DNA of 64,000 nucleotides from an uncultured Clostridia bacterium. Its GTDB lineage: Bacteria; Bacillota; Clostridia; Oscillospirales; Butyricicoccaceae. The notes beneath the pieces are model-generated. The model was given only the letters and a program-made list of their open reading frames with translations, made no database searches and was not told where the DNA came from. The translations under genes and the position numbers were made by a program. Positions 54,879 through 63,968 of the stretch are shown here, piece after piece. The stretch is taken from positions 62,001 to 126,000 of the forward strand of contig CALWAP010000001.1 of NCBI GenBank assembly GCA_944375715.1, in the 5' to 3' direction. The first letter of the stretch is position 1, and the number at the start of each line of letters is the position of its first letter.

Positions 54879-55625
54879 TCACCTGAGCTTTTGGCAGTAT
54901 TGTGTGCAAAGCTTATCGGTACATTCCGAACATTTAAGCGCAGCATTGGTCATTTCGCAGAACCTCTCGGGATAGATCATGACGCATACCTCCCACACAA
55001 GCCATGCCGCAAAGGCCAGCACTACCAGAGACAGGCAGTAAAAACCCCCGGCGAAAATCAAAGGCGAAAACATCATAAGGTGGTCCCAATTAAAAATGCG
55101 GCATGTGGTGCAGCATTTGTTTTTCATTATCAGCCTGAACGGACACCATATAAGGACGCATATCAGATCACACACATAAAATGCCACCGATATCAAAAAA
55201 AGCTGCGTCCTGTTTATGGCGCCGCCGTAATAGAGCGCACCTATGGCAGCTATAAGAGCGCCCCACAGTGCAAAGACCTTGTATGCCGCCTTGGTGGTGG
55301 TTTTTACATACTCAGAAAGTGCCTTATAATTTATCTTCTCCATTATCGGCCTGAACCTTAAAGCAAAAAGTTTCTGGGAGCCCAAAGCCACCTTATTTTT
55401 TACCGGCACTATCTGCAAAAACATATCGAATACCCATATCACCCACAGGACATGCAGCGGGGAAAAGCCTGAAAAAAAGCCCTCGGTAAGCACCGAAAAG
55501 GCGCCGCTGCCATCCAGGTAAAGCCGCAGGCATACCCCAAAAATAACCAGCCTTGCCGCAAGGCGTAAAAAATAACGCTTCCTGGTCTCTGACATCCGAT
55601 TTACCGCCGTGTATTCCTTCTGCAA
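54879..55625 (-). CDS. Membrane protein with cysteine-rich tail
   Basis: The best start is TTG 55625, 7 bp after AAGGAGGG, giving 248 residues. It has about five membrane helices, a KNKCCTTCRIFNWDHLMM motif in a loop near residue 170, and the tail CSECTDKLCTQYC, with four closely spaced cysteines that could hold an Fe-S cluster or zinc. I have seen this pattern in clostridial proteins of no assigned role. It sits alone, separated from the dehydratase genes by a terminator. Confidence 0.6.
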   Translation of the reverse strand: MQKEYTAVNRMSETRKRYFLRLAARLVIFGVCLRLYLDGSGAFSVLTEGFFSGFSPLHVLWVIWVFDMFLQIVPVKNKVALGSQKLFALRFRPIMEKINYKALSEYVKTTTKAAYKVFALWGALIAAIGALYYGGAINRTQLFLISVAFYVCDLICVLIWCPFRLIMKNKCCTTCRIFNWDHLMMFSPLIFAGGFYCLSLVVLAFAAWLVWEVCVMIYPERFCEMTNAALKCSECTDKLCTQYCQKLR

Positions 55626-55718
55626 GCCGATCCCTCCTTTTTCAAGCGTCAGCGTATACAATATATCCTATAACAACTTTAAAGCGTGCGCAAGCTCACT
55701 CCGGGGCCCGTACATAAA

Positions 55719-55762
55719 AAAAGCCCTCCCCGACAGTCCAAAAGAACCACACAGGGAGGACC
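55719..55762 (-). terminator. Terminator of the dehydratase operon, long loop
   Basis: On the reverse strand CCTCCC and GGAGGG pair across a loop of about 24 nt, followed by seven T. The loop has a weaker GTCC/GGAC pair. Confidence 0.6.
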
Positions 55763-55779
55763 CAATATTGTTGTATGCT

Positions 55780-56538
55780 TTATTTTATCTGCCTGTACCC
55801 AATAACAGCTGCCCCGATAGCTCCGCAAAGCTGACTCTGTGGATGAGTGACGACCTCACGATCGAGCATGTTGCTGAGATTTTCTTTAAATACATTGAAC
55901 CTGGCCAGCCCACCGCTGAAAAATACCCTTCCTTCCATAGGCAGCTTAAGGGCAAACGAAGCCGTACGCCTGCAAATCGAACGTATTACCCCCAGGGCTA
56001 TATCACCCCTGTCAGCCCCTTGGGCCAACAGGCTTATGATTTCACTTTCGGCAAAAACAGTGCACATGCTCGTTATGTCCACCGGCTCGCCCGTCTGTTT
56101 GAAGGTATCAAGCTCATCTCCCGAACATTCAAGTATCCTGCACATCATTTCAATAAATCTGCCTGTGCCGGCAGCACATTTGTCGTTCATGAGGAAATCC
56201 TTGACATGTCCGTTTGGCTCAAGCAATATCGCCTTGCTGTCCTGTCCTCCTATGTCTATAAGGCCCCCAAGGCTTCCGGCAAGAAAATGTGCGCCCTGGG
56301 CATGACAGGTTATTTCAGTGACCCTCTTATCGCTTTCTTTAAGAAGCTCCCTGCCATAGCCCGTCGTGACGACATACCCCACATCCTCATTGTAAAGGGC
56401 GTCATATATCTCCTTCATCCTGCGCCCAGGGCGTGCGCTGGTGGGCAGCAGCATGGTCTTGACTATTTCCTCCCCGTCAAAAAGGGCTCCTTTGACCGTG
56501 GTGGACCCGCAGTCAATACCCAGACTCAGAACCGCCAT
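55780..56538 (-). CDS. 2-hydroxyacyl-CoA dehydratase activase (BcrAD/HgdC family)
   Basis: The 252-residue protein has an ASKHA ATPase fold (LGIDCGSTTVKGALF, GLIDIGGQDSKAI, FSGGLARF) and the cysteines that bind the dimer-bridging [4Fe-4S] cluster (NDKCAAGTGRFIE and TSMCTVFAESEIISL). It uses ATP to give a low-potential electron to its partner. The neighbour at 56540, one base upstream, is that partner. Confidence 0.92.
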   Translation of the reverse strand: MAVLSLGIDCGSTTVKGALFDGEEIVKTMLLPTSARPGRRMKEIYDALYNEDVGYVVTTGYGRELLKESDKRVTEITCHAQGAHFLAGSLGGLIDIGGQDSKAILLEPNGHVKDFLMNDKCAAGTGRFIEMMCRILECSGDELDTFKQTGEPVDITSMCTVFAESEIISLLAQGADRGDIALGVIRSICRRTASFALKLPMEGRVFFSGGLARFNVFKENLSNMLDREVVTHPQSQLCGAIGAAVIGYRQIK

Positions 56539-56539
56539 A

Positions 56540-57688
56540 TTAGAGCATCTCTATAAACGCACCAATCCTTGTGTTGACCTGACCGGCATCGGTAGAGGAA
56601 TAGTCAGTCTCCAGGAACAGGTAGGGTACGTTCTTCTTTTCGGTGACAAAGTTCTTTATCTTATATGACTCAACATTGAAGGTATGGCAGGCCTGAAGCA
56701 CGACCTCAACTACGGCATCAACCTTATACTCGTCAATCAGCCTGTCCATAAGCTCCAGCCTGCCGGGGTTGGGTGACATGCAGGAGCAGGGTATATTGAT
56801 ATACCTCTTTGAAAGGGCGTTGTAAACATCAGGATCGTTTTCATCAACCAGCTCGTCCACCGACCTTGCGCCGCCGCAGTTTTCATAACAGACAACAACG
56901 CCGCCGTTATCCTCGATTGCCTTTACCACTTTTTCGGTGGAGCATCCTATTGGGCTGCCCGTTATCAGGATACGCTTACGGCCCTTATACTTTTCGGGGT
57001 CATATTCATCCTTTATCTTCTGTGTAAGCGCCTTTATGTCCTCGGTAGCTGCGGGTATGTCAAAGCGGAACTGAACGCCGTCCAGGACCTTGTGCATATC
57101 CATCCCGCCCATGGGAGGAGGATCCATCTTCTGCAGGCCATAAAACTCCTTAAGCGCCACCCTCTGCTCATTATAGACCTTTATGGCCCTTCTTATATCC
57201 TCTTCGGTAATGGTGGTGCCGAACTGCCTCTCCAGCTCTTCCTTGAGCCTTACTATCTCGCCCTTGAAAAGCTCGATGCCCATTTTGCTCTGGCTGTTGG
57301 GAAGCTCCATTACATGGACATTTTTAAACTCGCCCAGCATTTCGTACATCTTTTTTTTGCCGTCACAGGTAGTCTCACCGACTATCAGATCGGAAAAATA
57401 AAAGAATGGACACTTGTCAGTCTTGGCAAAGCCATAGCTAGATTTGATAAGAGGACACAGATTCCTGGGCAGGTCCTTCTCCGCATCGGGGATGGTCTCG
57501 CCCGTTTTTGAGCACAGTCCTACCATACAGGCGCCCATGGCATATGCCAGCTCCTTGGGAAGGTATGTGCAGAAACCGCCCACAAAAGGTATGCCCTTCT
57601 GCTTAAGTTCATAGGCCTCAACAAACGATTTTTTGCGCTGTTCGGAAAAGCTGTCGAATATTTCCGGAAGTTCTTTTATCAGTTCCAT
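56540..57688 (-). CDS. Double-cubane-cluster reductase of the 2-hydroxyacyl-CoA dehydratase family
   Basis: The 382-residue protein has the family layout with cysteines at [40 protein letters not shown] and QACHTF. One polypeptide instead of two subunits points to the single-subunit double-cubane reductase type (YjiM-like) rather than a true dehydratase. It probably reduces small molecules with electrons from the activase; the substrate is not known. Confidence 0.85.
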   Translation of the reverse strand: MELIKELPEIFDSFSEQRKKSFVEAYELKQKGIPFVGGFCTYLPKELAYAMGACMVGLCSKTGETIPDAEKDLPRNLCPLIKSSYGFAKTDKCPFFYFSDLIVGETTCDGKKKMYEMLGEFKNVHVMELPNSQSKMGIELFKGEIVRLKEELERQFGTTITEEDIRRAIKVYNEQRVALKEFYGLQKMDPPPMGGMDMHKVLDGVQFRFDIPAATEDIKALTQKIKDEYDPEKYKGRKRILITGSPIGCSTEKVVKAIEDNGGVVVCYENCGGARSVDELVDENDPDVYNALSKRYINIPCSCMSPNPGRLELMDRLIDEYKVDAVVEVVLQACHTFNVESYKIKNFVTEKKNVPYLFLETDYSSTDAGQVNTRIGAFIEML

Positions 57689-57721
57689 TTTCTTCTCCTT
57701 GAAATGATTTTTACCGACTTT

Positions 57722-57750
57722 ATTTTATTGTATGTTCGGCAATAAATCAA
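57722..57750 (-). promoter_or_regulatory. Promoter of the reductase/activase operon
   Basis: On the reverse strand, TTGATT (57750-57745), 17 bp, TAAAAT (57727-57722). Confidence 0.6.
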
Positions 57751-57827
57751 ATAGCGTTTATCAATAAAGTCCCATTCGTTTATCGGCCTTTTAAATCGCA
57801 GGGAAAAAGCGGCCTAATAAGCTTTCC

Positions 57828-59624
57828 TCAAAGGGCAAAAACACCTGCCAGCTGGGCCAGAAGTCTTAAAGCCTCCCCATCTTTATAACCCCAACTACTG
57901 CTTTTGCCGTCATTGTCAAAAGCTACCATGCCCACCTCTTTGCCGTTCTTTTTTACCGCACACCGCACAAAACTTTCGGTGCCCGGACATGCCACAGCTG
58001 CCCTTTGCTCGGGAGTATACGCAGACATATCAGAACAGAAAAAGCAGCCTTTGCTATCAAAATCCCCCAGCAGCCCCATTTGCAGCTTTACCTTCATACC
58101 CGCCGTTCCCTCTATTCCAAGGCGGTTCCAGAAATACTCCAGCATATAGCCTTCGGAAGTTTTGCGGCATATGGCCGCGGCTGAAGCACCATATCTTATA
58201 CATATAAGCTCCAGGATATTCTCTATAGACCGGCGGGTCAAATCGGAATCGTAAAGCATACGGAAAATATACTCGGCAAAACCCCGTCCGCCTCCATCTT
58301 CGGCAGCATCCGTCATAGGCACACCTGTGTCGATTTTTCCTACGGCTGTGCGATAGCCTCCCAGAGATTTGTCAAGCATATTTTCCTCAAAGAAAGCAAA
58401 TCTGTTTTTGCCGTCAGTTTTGGCTCTGTAAAGCGCAGTATCGGCATTTCTGTATATGGTAATGTAATCCGAACCGTTTTCCGGAGACAGGGCAATACCG
58501 ATGGAGCAGGATACGCCATAGTCATGCTTTTCACGAAAAACCTCTGTTATCGTACTCAAAAGCCTGGCCGCTTTTTTACCTGCCACGTCCGCAGAAGGTA
58601 TGTTTTTCATAAGGACGGCAAACTCATCGCCCCCAATCCTGCCGACAATGTCTCCATCTCTGAACATTGTCTTTATCGTATGAGCCACATCTGCCAGAAA
58701 AATATCTCCGCCCAGATGTCCCAGAGTATCGTTGACAGATTTAAAATTGTCTATATCTATTATCATCAGGGCGCAGAGCTCGCCCTCCGCCTGCCTAATG
58801 TATCTGTCGGAATATCTTTCAGCGGCTTCCTTATTGTAAAGGCCTGTCAGACCATCACTTTCTGCTCTTTCAATAAGGCGTATTTCCTTCTGCTTTTCCT
58901 TGTCAACATTATTAAGCACACCTATCACTCTATGCCCGGGAATATCGGAAACTGCCTTAAGCCGGAACCAATTATATCCACTGTCCAGCTTTATTCTGAC
59001 ATCTGCTCCGACACAACTCTCCTTTCCTGTTTTAAGGTTTTCAGCCATTTCGTTGACTATCGGAACATCTGAAGGGTGTATGCCCAGCTGTTCAAGACAC
59101 TTTGCCAAACTATCCTCACGCTTTGTCACCCTGCTATCTTGTGAATTAAAGAAAAACAACAGGATGTCACTTTTCCAATCCCACTCAAAAATCAAATCAT
59201 CTGATCTTTCAAAAACTATTCTGTATCTCTCCAGAGCTTCAGAAAGCCGGAATATATTTTCCTGCTCTTTTGACGTTATACGATATCCCACCATCGATAT
59301 ACCGGAATCTTTATTCCATATCAAAGATACCGTCATATCCCATAACACTCCTGAACGCCTTATGGTACCTACCGCTGTAGCCCACCAGATACTGCTGTCT
59401 ATCTCTTCATATTCGGTCACATAACGTCCTTCAGTACATGCCGCTGCCATTACACCCTCAAAACAGGCGGTAAGCTCGGCTTTTCCCCTGTGCAAGCCCC
59501 TCGAATAAGGCGCCGAACACAAAACATCGTCTTTGCAATTTTTCAAAAGTTTTTCACAGCTTTTATTGACAAACAGATCCTCAAATATTTCATCTGCCTG
59601 CTTTTTGATTTCGGGCAGCATCAT
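57828..59624 (-). CDS. Multi-domain diguanylate cyclase
   Basis: The 598-residue soluble protein starts with a SnoaL-like region (about 1-115), then a PAS-like domain (about 130-245), a GGDEF domain (about 255-415) with the active-site GGDEF at 331-335 and the inhibitory RxxD site at 322-325, and a C-terminal GAF-like domain (about 450-598) with three Cys near the end. It makes c-di-GMP, with feedback control expected from the intact I-site. There are no membrane helices, so it senses something cytoplasmic. It stands alone and has no clear terminator. Confidence 0.87.
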   Translation of the reverse strand: MMLPEIKKQADEIFEDLFVNKSCEKLLKNCKDDVLCSAPYSRGLHRGKAELTACFEGVMAAACTEGRYVTEYEEIDSSIWWATAVGTIRRSGVLWDMTVSLIWNKDSGISMVGYRITSKEQENIFRLSEALERYRIVFERSDDLIFEWDWKSDILLFFFNSQDSRVTKREDSLAKCLEQLGIHPSDVPIVNEMAENLKTGKESCVGADVRIKLDSGYNWFRLKAVSDIPGHRVIGVLNNVDKEKQKEIRLIERAESDGLTGLYNKEAAERYSDRYIRQAEGELCALMIIDIDNFKSVNDTLGHLGGDIFLADVAHTIKTMFRDGDIVGRIGGDEFAVLMKNIPSADVAGKKAARLLSTITEVFREKHDYGVSCSIGIALSPENGSDYITIYRNADTALYRAKTDGKNRFAFFEENMLDKSLGGYRTAVGKIDTGVPMTDAAEDGGGRGFAEYIFRMLYDSDLTRRSIENILELICIRYGASAAAICRKTSEGYMLEYFWNRLGIEGTAGMKVKLQMGLLGDFDSKGCFFCSDMSAYTPEQRAAVACPGTESFVRCAVKKNGKEVGMVAFDNDGKSSSWGYKDGEALRLLAQLAGVFAL

Positions 59625-59704
59625 ATCACTCCCGCAAACGGTTTATAAATAAAATAATAATATAATACCAAATTAAAAGCAACCTGCTCTTTTTGAGCTG
59701 ATAT

Positions 59705-59735
59705 AAAAAAAGCCGCCATAAGGCGGCCTTTTTTA
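59705..59735 (-). terminator. copA-csoR terminator
   Basis: GCCGCC and GGCGGC around a 4-nt loop with A-run and T-run on either side, next to the csoR stop. Confidence 0.9.
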
Positions 59736-59996
59736 TCACATAATTTTTTCAAGCAGCTTTATCATTTCCTCTATCTTTTCTTCCCGTTCCTCGTCGGTAC
59801 GGGCCTCCATGACACAGCCATTCATATGGGCCGTGACGACCTTGCGGTTAGCCCTTTGCAGGACCTTCTCAGCCGCCATTATCTGGTTGGAGATATCCAG
59901 ACAATAGCGATCCTCCTCGACCATCTTCATGACGCCCTCAATCTGTCCCGCCGCCGTCTTCAAAAGACGCATGACTGACGCTTTATCGGCTTTCAT
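59736..59996 (-). CDS. csoR: Copper-sensing repressor CsoR
   Basis: The 86-residue helical protein has the Cu(I) ligands C32, H57 and C61 in the W/X-Y-Z pattern of CsoR. It represses its operon until Cu(I) binds. It overlaps the copA stop by 4 bp and would be autoregulated through the site at 62564. Confidence 0.9.
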   Translation of the reverse strand: MKADKASVMRLLKTAAGQIEGVMKMVEEDRYCLDISNQIMAAEKVLQRANRKVVTAHMNGCVMEARTDEEREEKIEEMIKLLEKIM

Positions 59997-62545
59997 TCTA
60001 TCGATGTCACCTCATATCCAGCGTCCTCGACAGCTTTTTTGAGCATCTCGTCGGTAACCGACCTCTCGGCCTCGACAAAAGCCGTAGCCTTTTCCAGATC
60101 CACTGTAGCTTTTACACCTTCAACGGCATTAAGAGCCTTTTCCACCCTGCCGCTGCAATGAGCACACATCATTCCTTCGATTTTGAGCTGCTTTCTGATC
60201 ATGGTATTCTCTCCTTTTTTATCGTTTACAACAGTAGCCGGTGACGCTTTTTCTTCATATTCGGCCGCCTGTACAGTTCTTACCTCGGGTTTGAAAAAAT
60301 TGAGCCTTAAGGCATTGGTAACAACGCATACCGACGAAAGGCTCATGGCTGCGGCCCCTATCATCGGGCTCAGCCTAAGGCCAAAAGGCTCGTAAAGCAA
60401 CCCAGCTGCCAGAGGTATTCCGATGGCATTGTAAAAGAAGGCCCAAAACAGGTTTTCCTTTATATTCTTTATAACGGCACGGCTCAGCCTGTACGCCGTA
60501 ACGCCGTCCAGAAGGTCGCTTTTCATCAGAACTACATCGGCACTTTCTATGGCTATATCGGCACCCGCACCGATAGCTATGCCTACATCAGCCCTGACCA
60601 GAGCCGGGGAATCATTTATACCGTCCCCTATAACAGCCACTTTCCTGCCCTGTTCCCTGAGCCTGCGGACTTCGCCTTCCTTATCAGAGGGCAGAACTTC
60701 GGCCCTGATATTCTCTATCCCGAGGCTTCCGCCTATGGCAGCCGCCGCAGCTTTATTATCTCCCGTAAGCATGACTGCGTCAAGCCCCAATGCCCTGAGT
60801 CTTTCGATTGCCCTGCGTGAAGTCGGTTTTATGCTGTCGGCGACAGCTATAAGCCCCAAAACCTTTCCTTCCCGGGCCACGGTCATCACCGTTCTGCCCA
60901 TGGAGTGCAGCAAAGCCTCCCTATCCCTCCACTCATCAGCGTCAATACCAGCTTTTTGCATGAGCTTCGGGTTCCCGCAGTAATATCTGACGCTGCCTAT
61001 TGCGGCAGATATGCCCATACCTTCATGATTTTCAAAATCGCTGCAAGGCGGAATATCTATATTCTCAGACTCGGCCTTTGAAAGTATAGCTTCAGCCAGG
61101 GGATGACTGCTGGCCTTTTCCAAAGCAGCTGCCACCTTTAAAAGTTCAGCTTCCCCTACGCCTTCCGAACATATTATCTCGGTGACTTCGGGCCTGCCCT
61201 GTGTAATGGTCCCCGTCTTATCAAGAACAACTGTATCTATGCTGTGCAGGGTTTCCAAAGCGGCGGCATTTTTGAACAGTACACCGTTCCTGGCTCCGAC
61301 ACCCGTCCCCACCATTATGGCCACCGGCGTAGCCAGGCCCAGCGCGCAGGGGCAGGATATGACAAGCACCGAAATGGCGCAGGATATGGCAAATTCCAAA
61401 GTCTGGCCGGCAATGAGCCAGCCTGCCGCCGTCAGAATGGAAATCGTCATGACAACGGGCACGAATACCGAAGCAACCCTGTCAGCCAGCTTGGCAATGG
61501 GAGCTTTTGATGACGAGGCTTCTTCCACCAAAGCCACTATCTGAGAAAGGGTAGTATCCTGCCCGACCCTTGTTGCCCTGAACTTTATAAACCCGCTTTT
61601 GTTGACCGTGGCTGAAATGACCAAGCTTCCCTCTGACTTTTCCACGGGAATGCTCTCGCCTGTAATCGCCGATTCATCGACCGTTGTATACCCTTCGGTG
61701 ACGACGCCGTCAACAGGTATGCTTTGCCCCGGTCTTACGACGACTATATCATCCTTAAGCACGTCTGATGCGTTTATACTGACCTCTTTCCCGTCCCTTA
61801 TGACAAAAGCTGTCTTGGGCGCCAGGTCGATGAGCTTGGATATGGCTTCCTTGGCCCTGCCCTTGCTCTTTTCCTCCATAAACTTGCCGACGCCCACCAG
61901 CGTCACTATCATGGCGGCGCTTTCAAAGTAGAGATCCATATGATAAGAGTGCACCAGCTGCATATCTCCCGCGCCCAGGCCCCAGCTCATGCGGTAAATG
62001 GCAAATATCCCATATACCAGCGCAGCCGAAGAGCCGACAGCAATAAGGCTGTCCATATTGGGCGCTCCGGAAAAAAGCCTCTTGAATCCGTTTGTAAAAT
62101 AATGACCGTTCAGTATCAATATTGGTATGGTTATCAGGAGCTGGGTAAAGGCAAAGGAAACGGCGTTTTCGGTGCCGCTTAAAAAGAATGGCAAAGGGAG
62201 CCCTGCCATATGCCCCATGGAAACATACATAAGGGGCAGAAGCAGGGCTATTGACCATAAAAGCCTGTGCTTTGTCCTTTGAAGGGCTTTCTGGTCCTCC
62301 TTTATGTTGTCCGCGGCCGCCGTGTTTTTGACCTCTCCGTGGACAAAAGCTCCGTATCCCGACTTCTCTACCGCATCAATTATATCGCCTGTATTCAAAA
62401 TTCCTTCATCAAAATCCACCTTCATGCTGTTGGTCATCAGGCTGACAGTGGCCTCGCGCACTCCCTCAAGCTTGGAAACTGCTTTTTCCACATGGGCAGA
62501 ACAGGCAGAACAGGTCATACCCGTTATGTCAAAGCTCTGTTTCAT
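59993..62545 (-). CDS. copA: Cu(I)-exporting P-type ATPase with N- and C-terminal HMA domains
   Basis: The 850-residue protein has an N-terminal metal-binding domain (GMTCSACSAHVE), eight membrane helices, SGES/TGES (AITGESIPV), the transport motif SCPCALGLATP, DKTGTIT, HP (KASSHPLAEA), TGDN and GDGINDSPAL. A second HMA domain (GMMCAHCSGRVE) is fused at the C-terminus after a charged linker, in place of a separate CopZ chaperone. It exports copper. It forms an operon with csoR. Confidence 0.95.
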   Translation of the reverse strand: MKQSFDITGMTCSACSAHVEKAVSKLEGVREATVSLMTNSMKVDFDEGILNTGDIIDAVEKSGYGAFVHGEVKNTAAADNIKEDQKALQRTKHRLLWSIALLLPLMYVSMGHMAGLPLPFFLSGTENAVSFAFTQLLITIPILILNGHYFTNGFKRLFSGAPNMDSLIAVGSSAALVYGIFAIYRMSWGLGAGDMQLVHSYHMDLYFESAAMIVTLVGVGKFMEEKSKGRAKEAISKLIDLAPKTAFVIRDGKEVSINASDVLKDDIVVVRPGQSIPVDGVVTEGYTTVDESAITGESIPVEKSEGSLVISATVNKSGFIKFRATRVGQDTTLSQIVALVEEASSSKAPIAKLADRVASVFVPVVMTISILTAAGWLIAGQTLEFAISCAISVLVISCPCALGLATPVAIMVGTGVGARNGVLFKNAAALETLHSIDTVVLDKTGTITQGRPEVTEIICSEGVGEAELLKVAAALEKASSHPLAEAILSKAESENIDIPPCSDFENHEGMGISAAIGSVRYYCGNPKLMQKAGIDADEWRDREALLHSMGRTVMTVAREGKVLGLIAVADSIKPTSRRAIERLRALGLDAVMLTGDNKAAAAAIGGSLGIENIRAEVLPSDKEGEVRRLREQGRKVAVIGDGINDSPALVRADVGIAIGAGADIAIESADVVLMKSDLLDGVTAYRLSRAVIKNIKENLFWAFFYNAIGIPLAAGLLYEPFGLRLSPMIGAAAMSLSSVCVVTNALRLNFFKPEVRTVQAAEYEEKASPATVVNDKKGENTMIRKQLKIEGMMCAHCSGRVEKALNAVEGVKATVDLEKATAFVEAERSVTDEMLKKAVEDAGYEVTSIE

Positions 62546-62563
62546 ATAATAAAACCTCCTCGA

Positions 62564-62582
62564 ATACCCCCGGGGGGTGTAG
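62564..62582 (-). promoter_or_regulatory. CsoR operator
   Basis: A G/C-rich palindrome, TACCCCC and GGGGGGTGTA on the + strand, sits just after the -10 box. CsoR operators have this TACCC...GGGTA form. Confidence 0.75.
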
Positions 62583-62586
62583 TATC

Positions 62587-62615
62587 AATATATACTATTT
62601 CAGTCGTTTTGTCAA
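62587..62615 (-). promoter_or_regulatory. copA-csoR promoter
   Basis: On the reverse strand, TTGACA (62615-62610), 17 bp, TATATT (62592-62587). Confidence 0.85.
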
Positions 62616-62624
62616 GGCGGTGTG

Positions 62625-62653
62625 TTGCAAAGCACAATTATCTGTGATATATT
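62625..62653 (+). promoter_or_regulatory. Promoter of the 97-residue orphan gene
   Basis: TTGCAA (62625-62630), 17 bp, TATATT (62648-62653), divergent from the copA promoter. Confidence 0.7.
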
Positions 62654-62711
62654 TATTTCGGCATAAAGTCTCTTAAAAACTTTGTACATGAGGAAAATGG
62701 AGGTTTTTGAA

Positions 62712-63005
62712 ATGAAGGTATACGACAGGATAAAGAAGGAAGATCTTGATCTCACCACAGAGCAGCTGATTGACCTGGTTGCCAACCATAACCGTCAGGT
62801 CGATCTGGTATTTGACCATGTCAGGACCGACGCCGATGGCTATCTCAAATGGGACGCTGAGAATTGGACTTCTGTTGACGGCAAACGCTTTATCCGCTGC
62901 TATTCTCTGGAAGGCAGGGTCCTTAATGACTCAACGGGACACAACAAATATGACCTGGCAGGTTATTTTACCCCCGAAGAAGCTAAAGAAGTCATTTTGG
63001 GTTAA
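62712..63005 (+). CDS. Uncharacterised 97-residue soluble protein
   Basis: The start is ATG 62712, 8 bp after GGAGG; earlier in-frame starts lack such a site. It begins MKVYDRIKKEDLDLTTEQLIDLVANHN, is mildly acidic, and contains WDAENWTSVDGKRF and YDLAGYFTPEEAKEVI. No family recognised. It has its own promoter and terminator. Confidence 0.8.
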   Translation: MKVYDRIKKEDLDLTTEQLIDLVANHNRQVDLVFDHVRTDADGYLKWDAENWTSVDGKRFIRCYSLEGRVLNDSTGHNKYDLAGYFTPEEAKEVILG

Positions 63006-63016
63006 AAATATTTTTA

Positions 63017-63045
63017 AAAAAAGCACCGCTTTGCGGTGCTTTTTT
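63017..63045. terminator. Bidirectional terminator
   Basis: AAAAAAGCACCGC and GCGGTGCTTTTTT around a 3-nt loop, between convergent genes. Confidence 0.92.
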
Positions 63046-63056
63046 ATCACGGTTTT

Positions 63057-63629
63057 CTACATATCCCTGAATATATGGGCTTTTCTAAGAGCGGGCCTCA
63101 ACGAAACAGTCAGTGCCACCGAAACGCAGACGGCTATCAGTCCATTTATAAGGGATATGATGCCTTTTTGTATGGCGACGGCGTAAACGGTCGTCCAAAC
63201 ACCATTATTTATGAAATACTGTACGATGATGGTTTTGGAAATATAAAGTATTACATAGGTCACCGAACCGCATATGCCGCCGATAATAGTAAAAAGATTT
63301 TCCATTTTAATCCCCTTACCTCTGCCCGCACGGCACACAAGCCCCGCAACAAAGCCCATCATGAATTTGTTTATGAAAGTTATCCATGCCTCTGGTGCAT
63401 ATGCAGGGTCGATAAGGTCGTAAAGGGCAGAGCCTATACCGGCTGACAGACCGCCCGTCAAAGGCCCGAACAAAAGTCCGCCCAGGACACATATTACATT
63501 TCCCAAATGAAGCATCGTTTTGCCCAAAGCCGTCGGGATATCTATGTGAAGATATGTGCCGGCAAATACCATCGCCGACAGTATACCTATAATAGCGATA
63601 TCCTTTGTCGTGAATTTCTTTTTATCCAT
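63057..63629 (-). CDS. ECF transporter S component
   Basis: The 190-residue protein starts at ATG 63629, 8 bp after GAGG. It has five or six helices, the ECF S-type region with ALGKTMLHLGNVICVLGGLLFGPLTGGLSAGIGSALYDL near the start, and a basic C-terminus. It gives vitamin specificity to an energy-coupling module that is not in this window. The vitamin is not deduced. Confidence 0.82.
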   Translation of the reverse strand: MDKKKFTTKDIAIIGILSAMVFAGTYLHIDIPTALGKTMLHLGNVICVLGGLLFGPLTGGLSAGIGSALYDLIDPAYAPEAWITFINKFMMGFVAGLVCRAGRGKGIKMENLFTIIGGICGSVTYVILYISKTIIVQYFINNGVWTTVYAVAIQKGIISLINGLIAVCVSVALTVSLRPALRKAHIFRDM

Positions 63630-63651
63630 GATTGCCACCTCTTTGTATTTT

Positions 63652-63678
63652 CGCCCCGTCAGCCGAAGCCCTACGGCG
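63652..63678 (-). promoter_or_regulatory. Leader hairpin of the ECF S gene
   Basis: CGCC and GGCG enclose a stem capped by TTCG (GGC-TTCG-GCT), about 11 bp in all, 20 bp before the ribosome site. No T-run follows. A small riboswitch or a stabilising hairpin are both possible; no known riboswitch core was recognised. Confidence 0.35.
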
Positions 63679-63684
63679 TAACCC

Positions 63685-63722
63685 TATTGTATTATTCAAC
63701 TGACTATATTTAAATAGTCAGT
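63685..63722 (-). promoter_or_regulatory. Promoter with long palindromic operator for the ECF S gene
   Basis: On the reverse strand a TTTAAA-17-TACAAT promoter overlaps a perfect inverted repeat, ACTGACTAT (63699-63707) and ATAGTCAGT (63714-63722), with a 6-bp centre. This looks like a TetR- or GntR-type site. The stretch 63723-63930 holds no gene I can support. Confidence 0.55.
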
Positions 63723-63914
63723 TTATGTTTTTTTAATAATACCAAACAGAGGCAAAATTGGCTCTTTTATTTCTGCGTATCTCAGGCAAGTCTCCTTGAT
63801 ATGTACTGCTTCACGGACGCATAATTTTGAAAAAGTTCCTGAAGGCACACGAAATATGTATTTGACAAAAAACTTTGGACAAGCATTACGCATTAAATAG
63901 CCCAGAAAAAGCAA

Positions 63915-63956
63915 AAAGGGAGAGTATCTCCAAAACTTGAGGAAATACTCTCCCAA
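63915..63956 (-). terminator. Terminator of a gene to the right of the window
   Basis: GGGAGAGTAT and ATACTCTCCC arms enclose a second small stem (CTCC/GAGG). On the reverse strand it is followed by TTTTTGCTTTTT. Confidence 0.75.
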
Positions 63957-63968
63957 ACTTCTATAAAT

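Noticed and set aside
63723-63956. Reverse frame of 77 codons
   Set aside because: It starts inside a terminator hairpin, has no ribosome site, and its product matches nothing.
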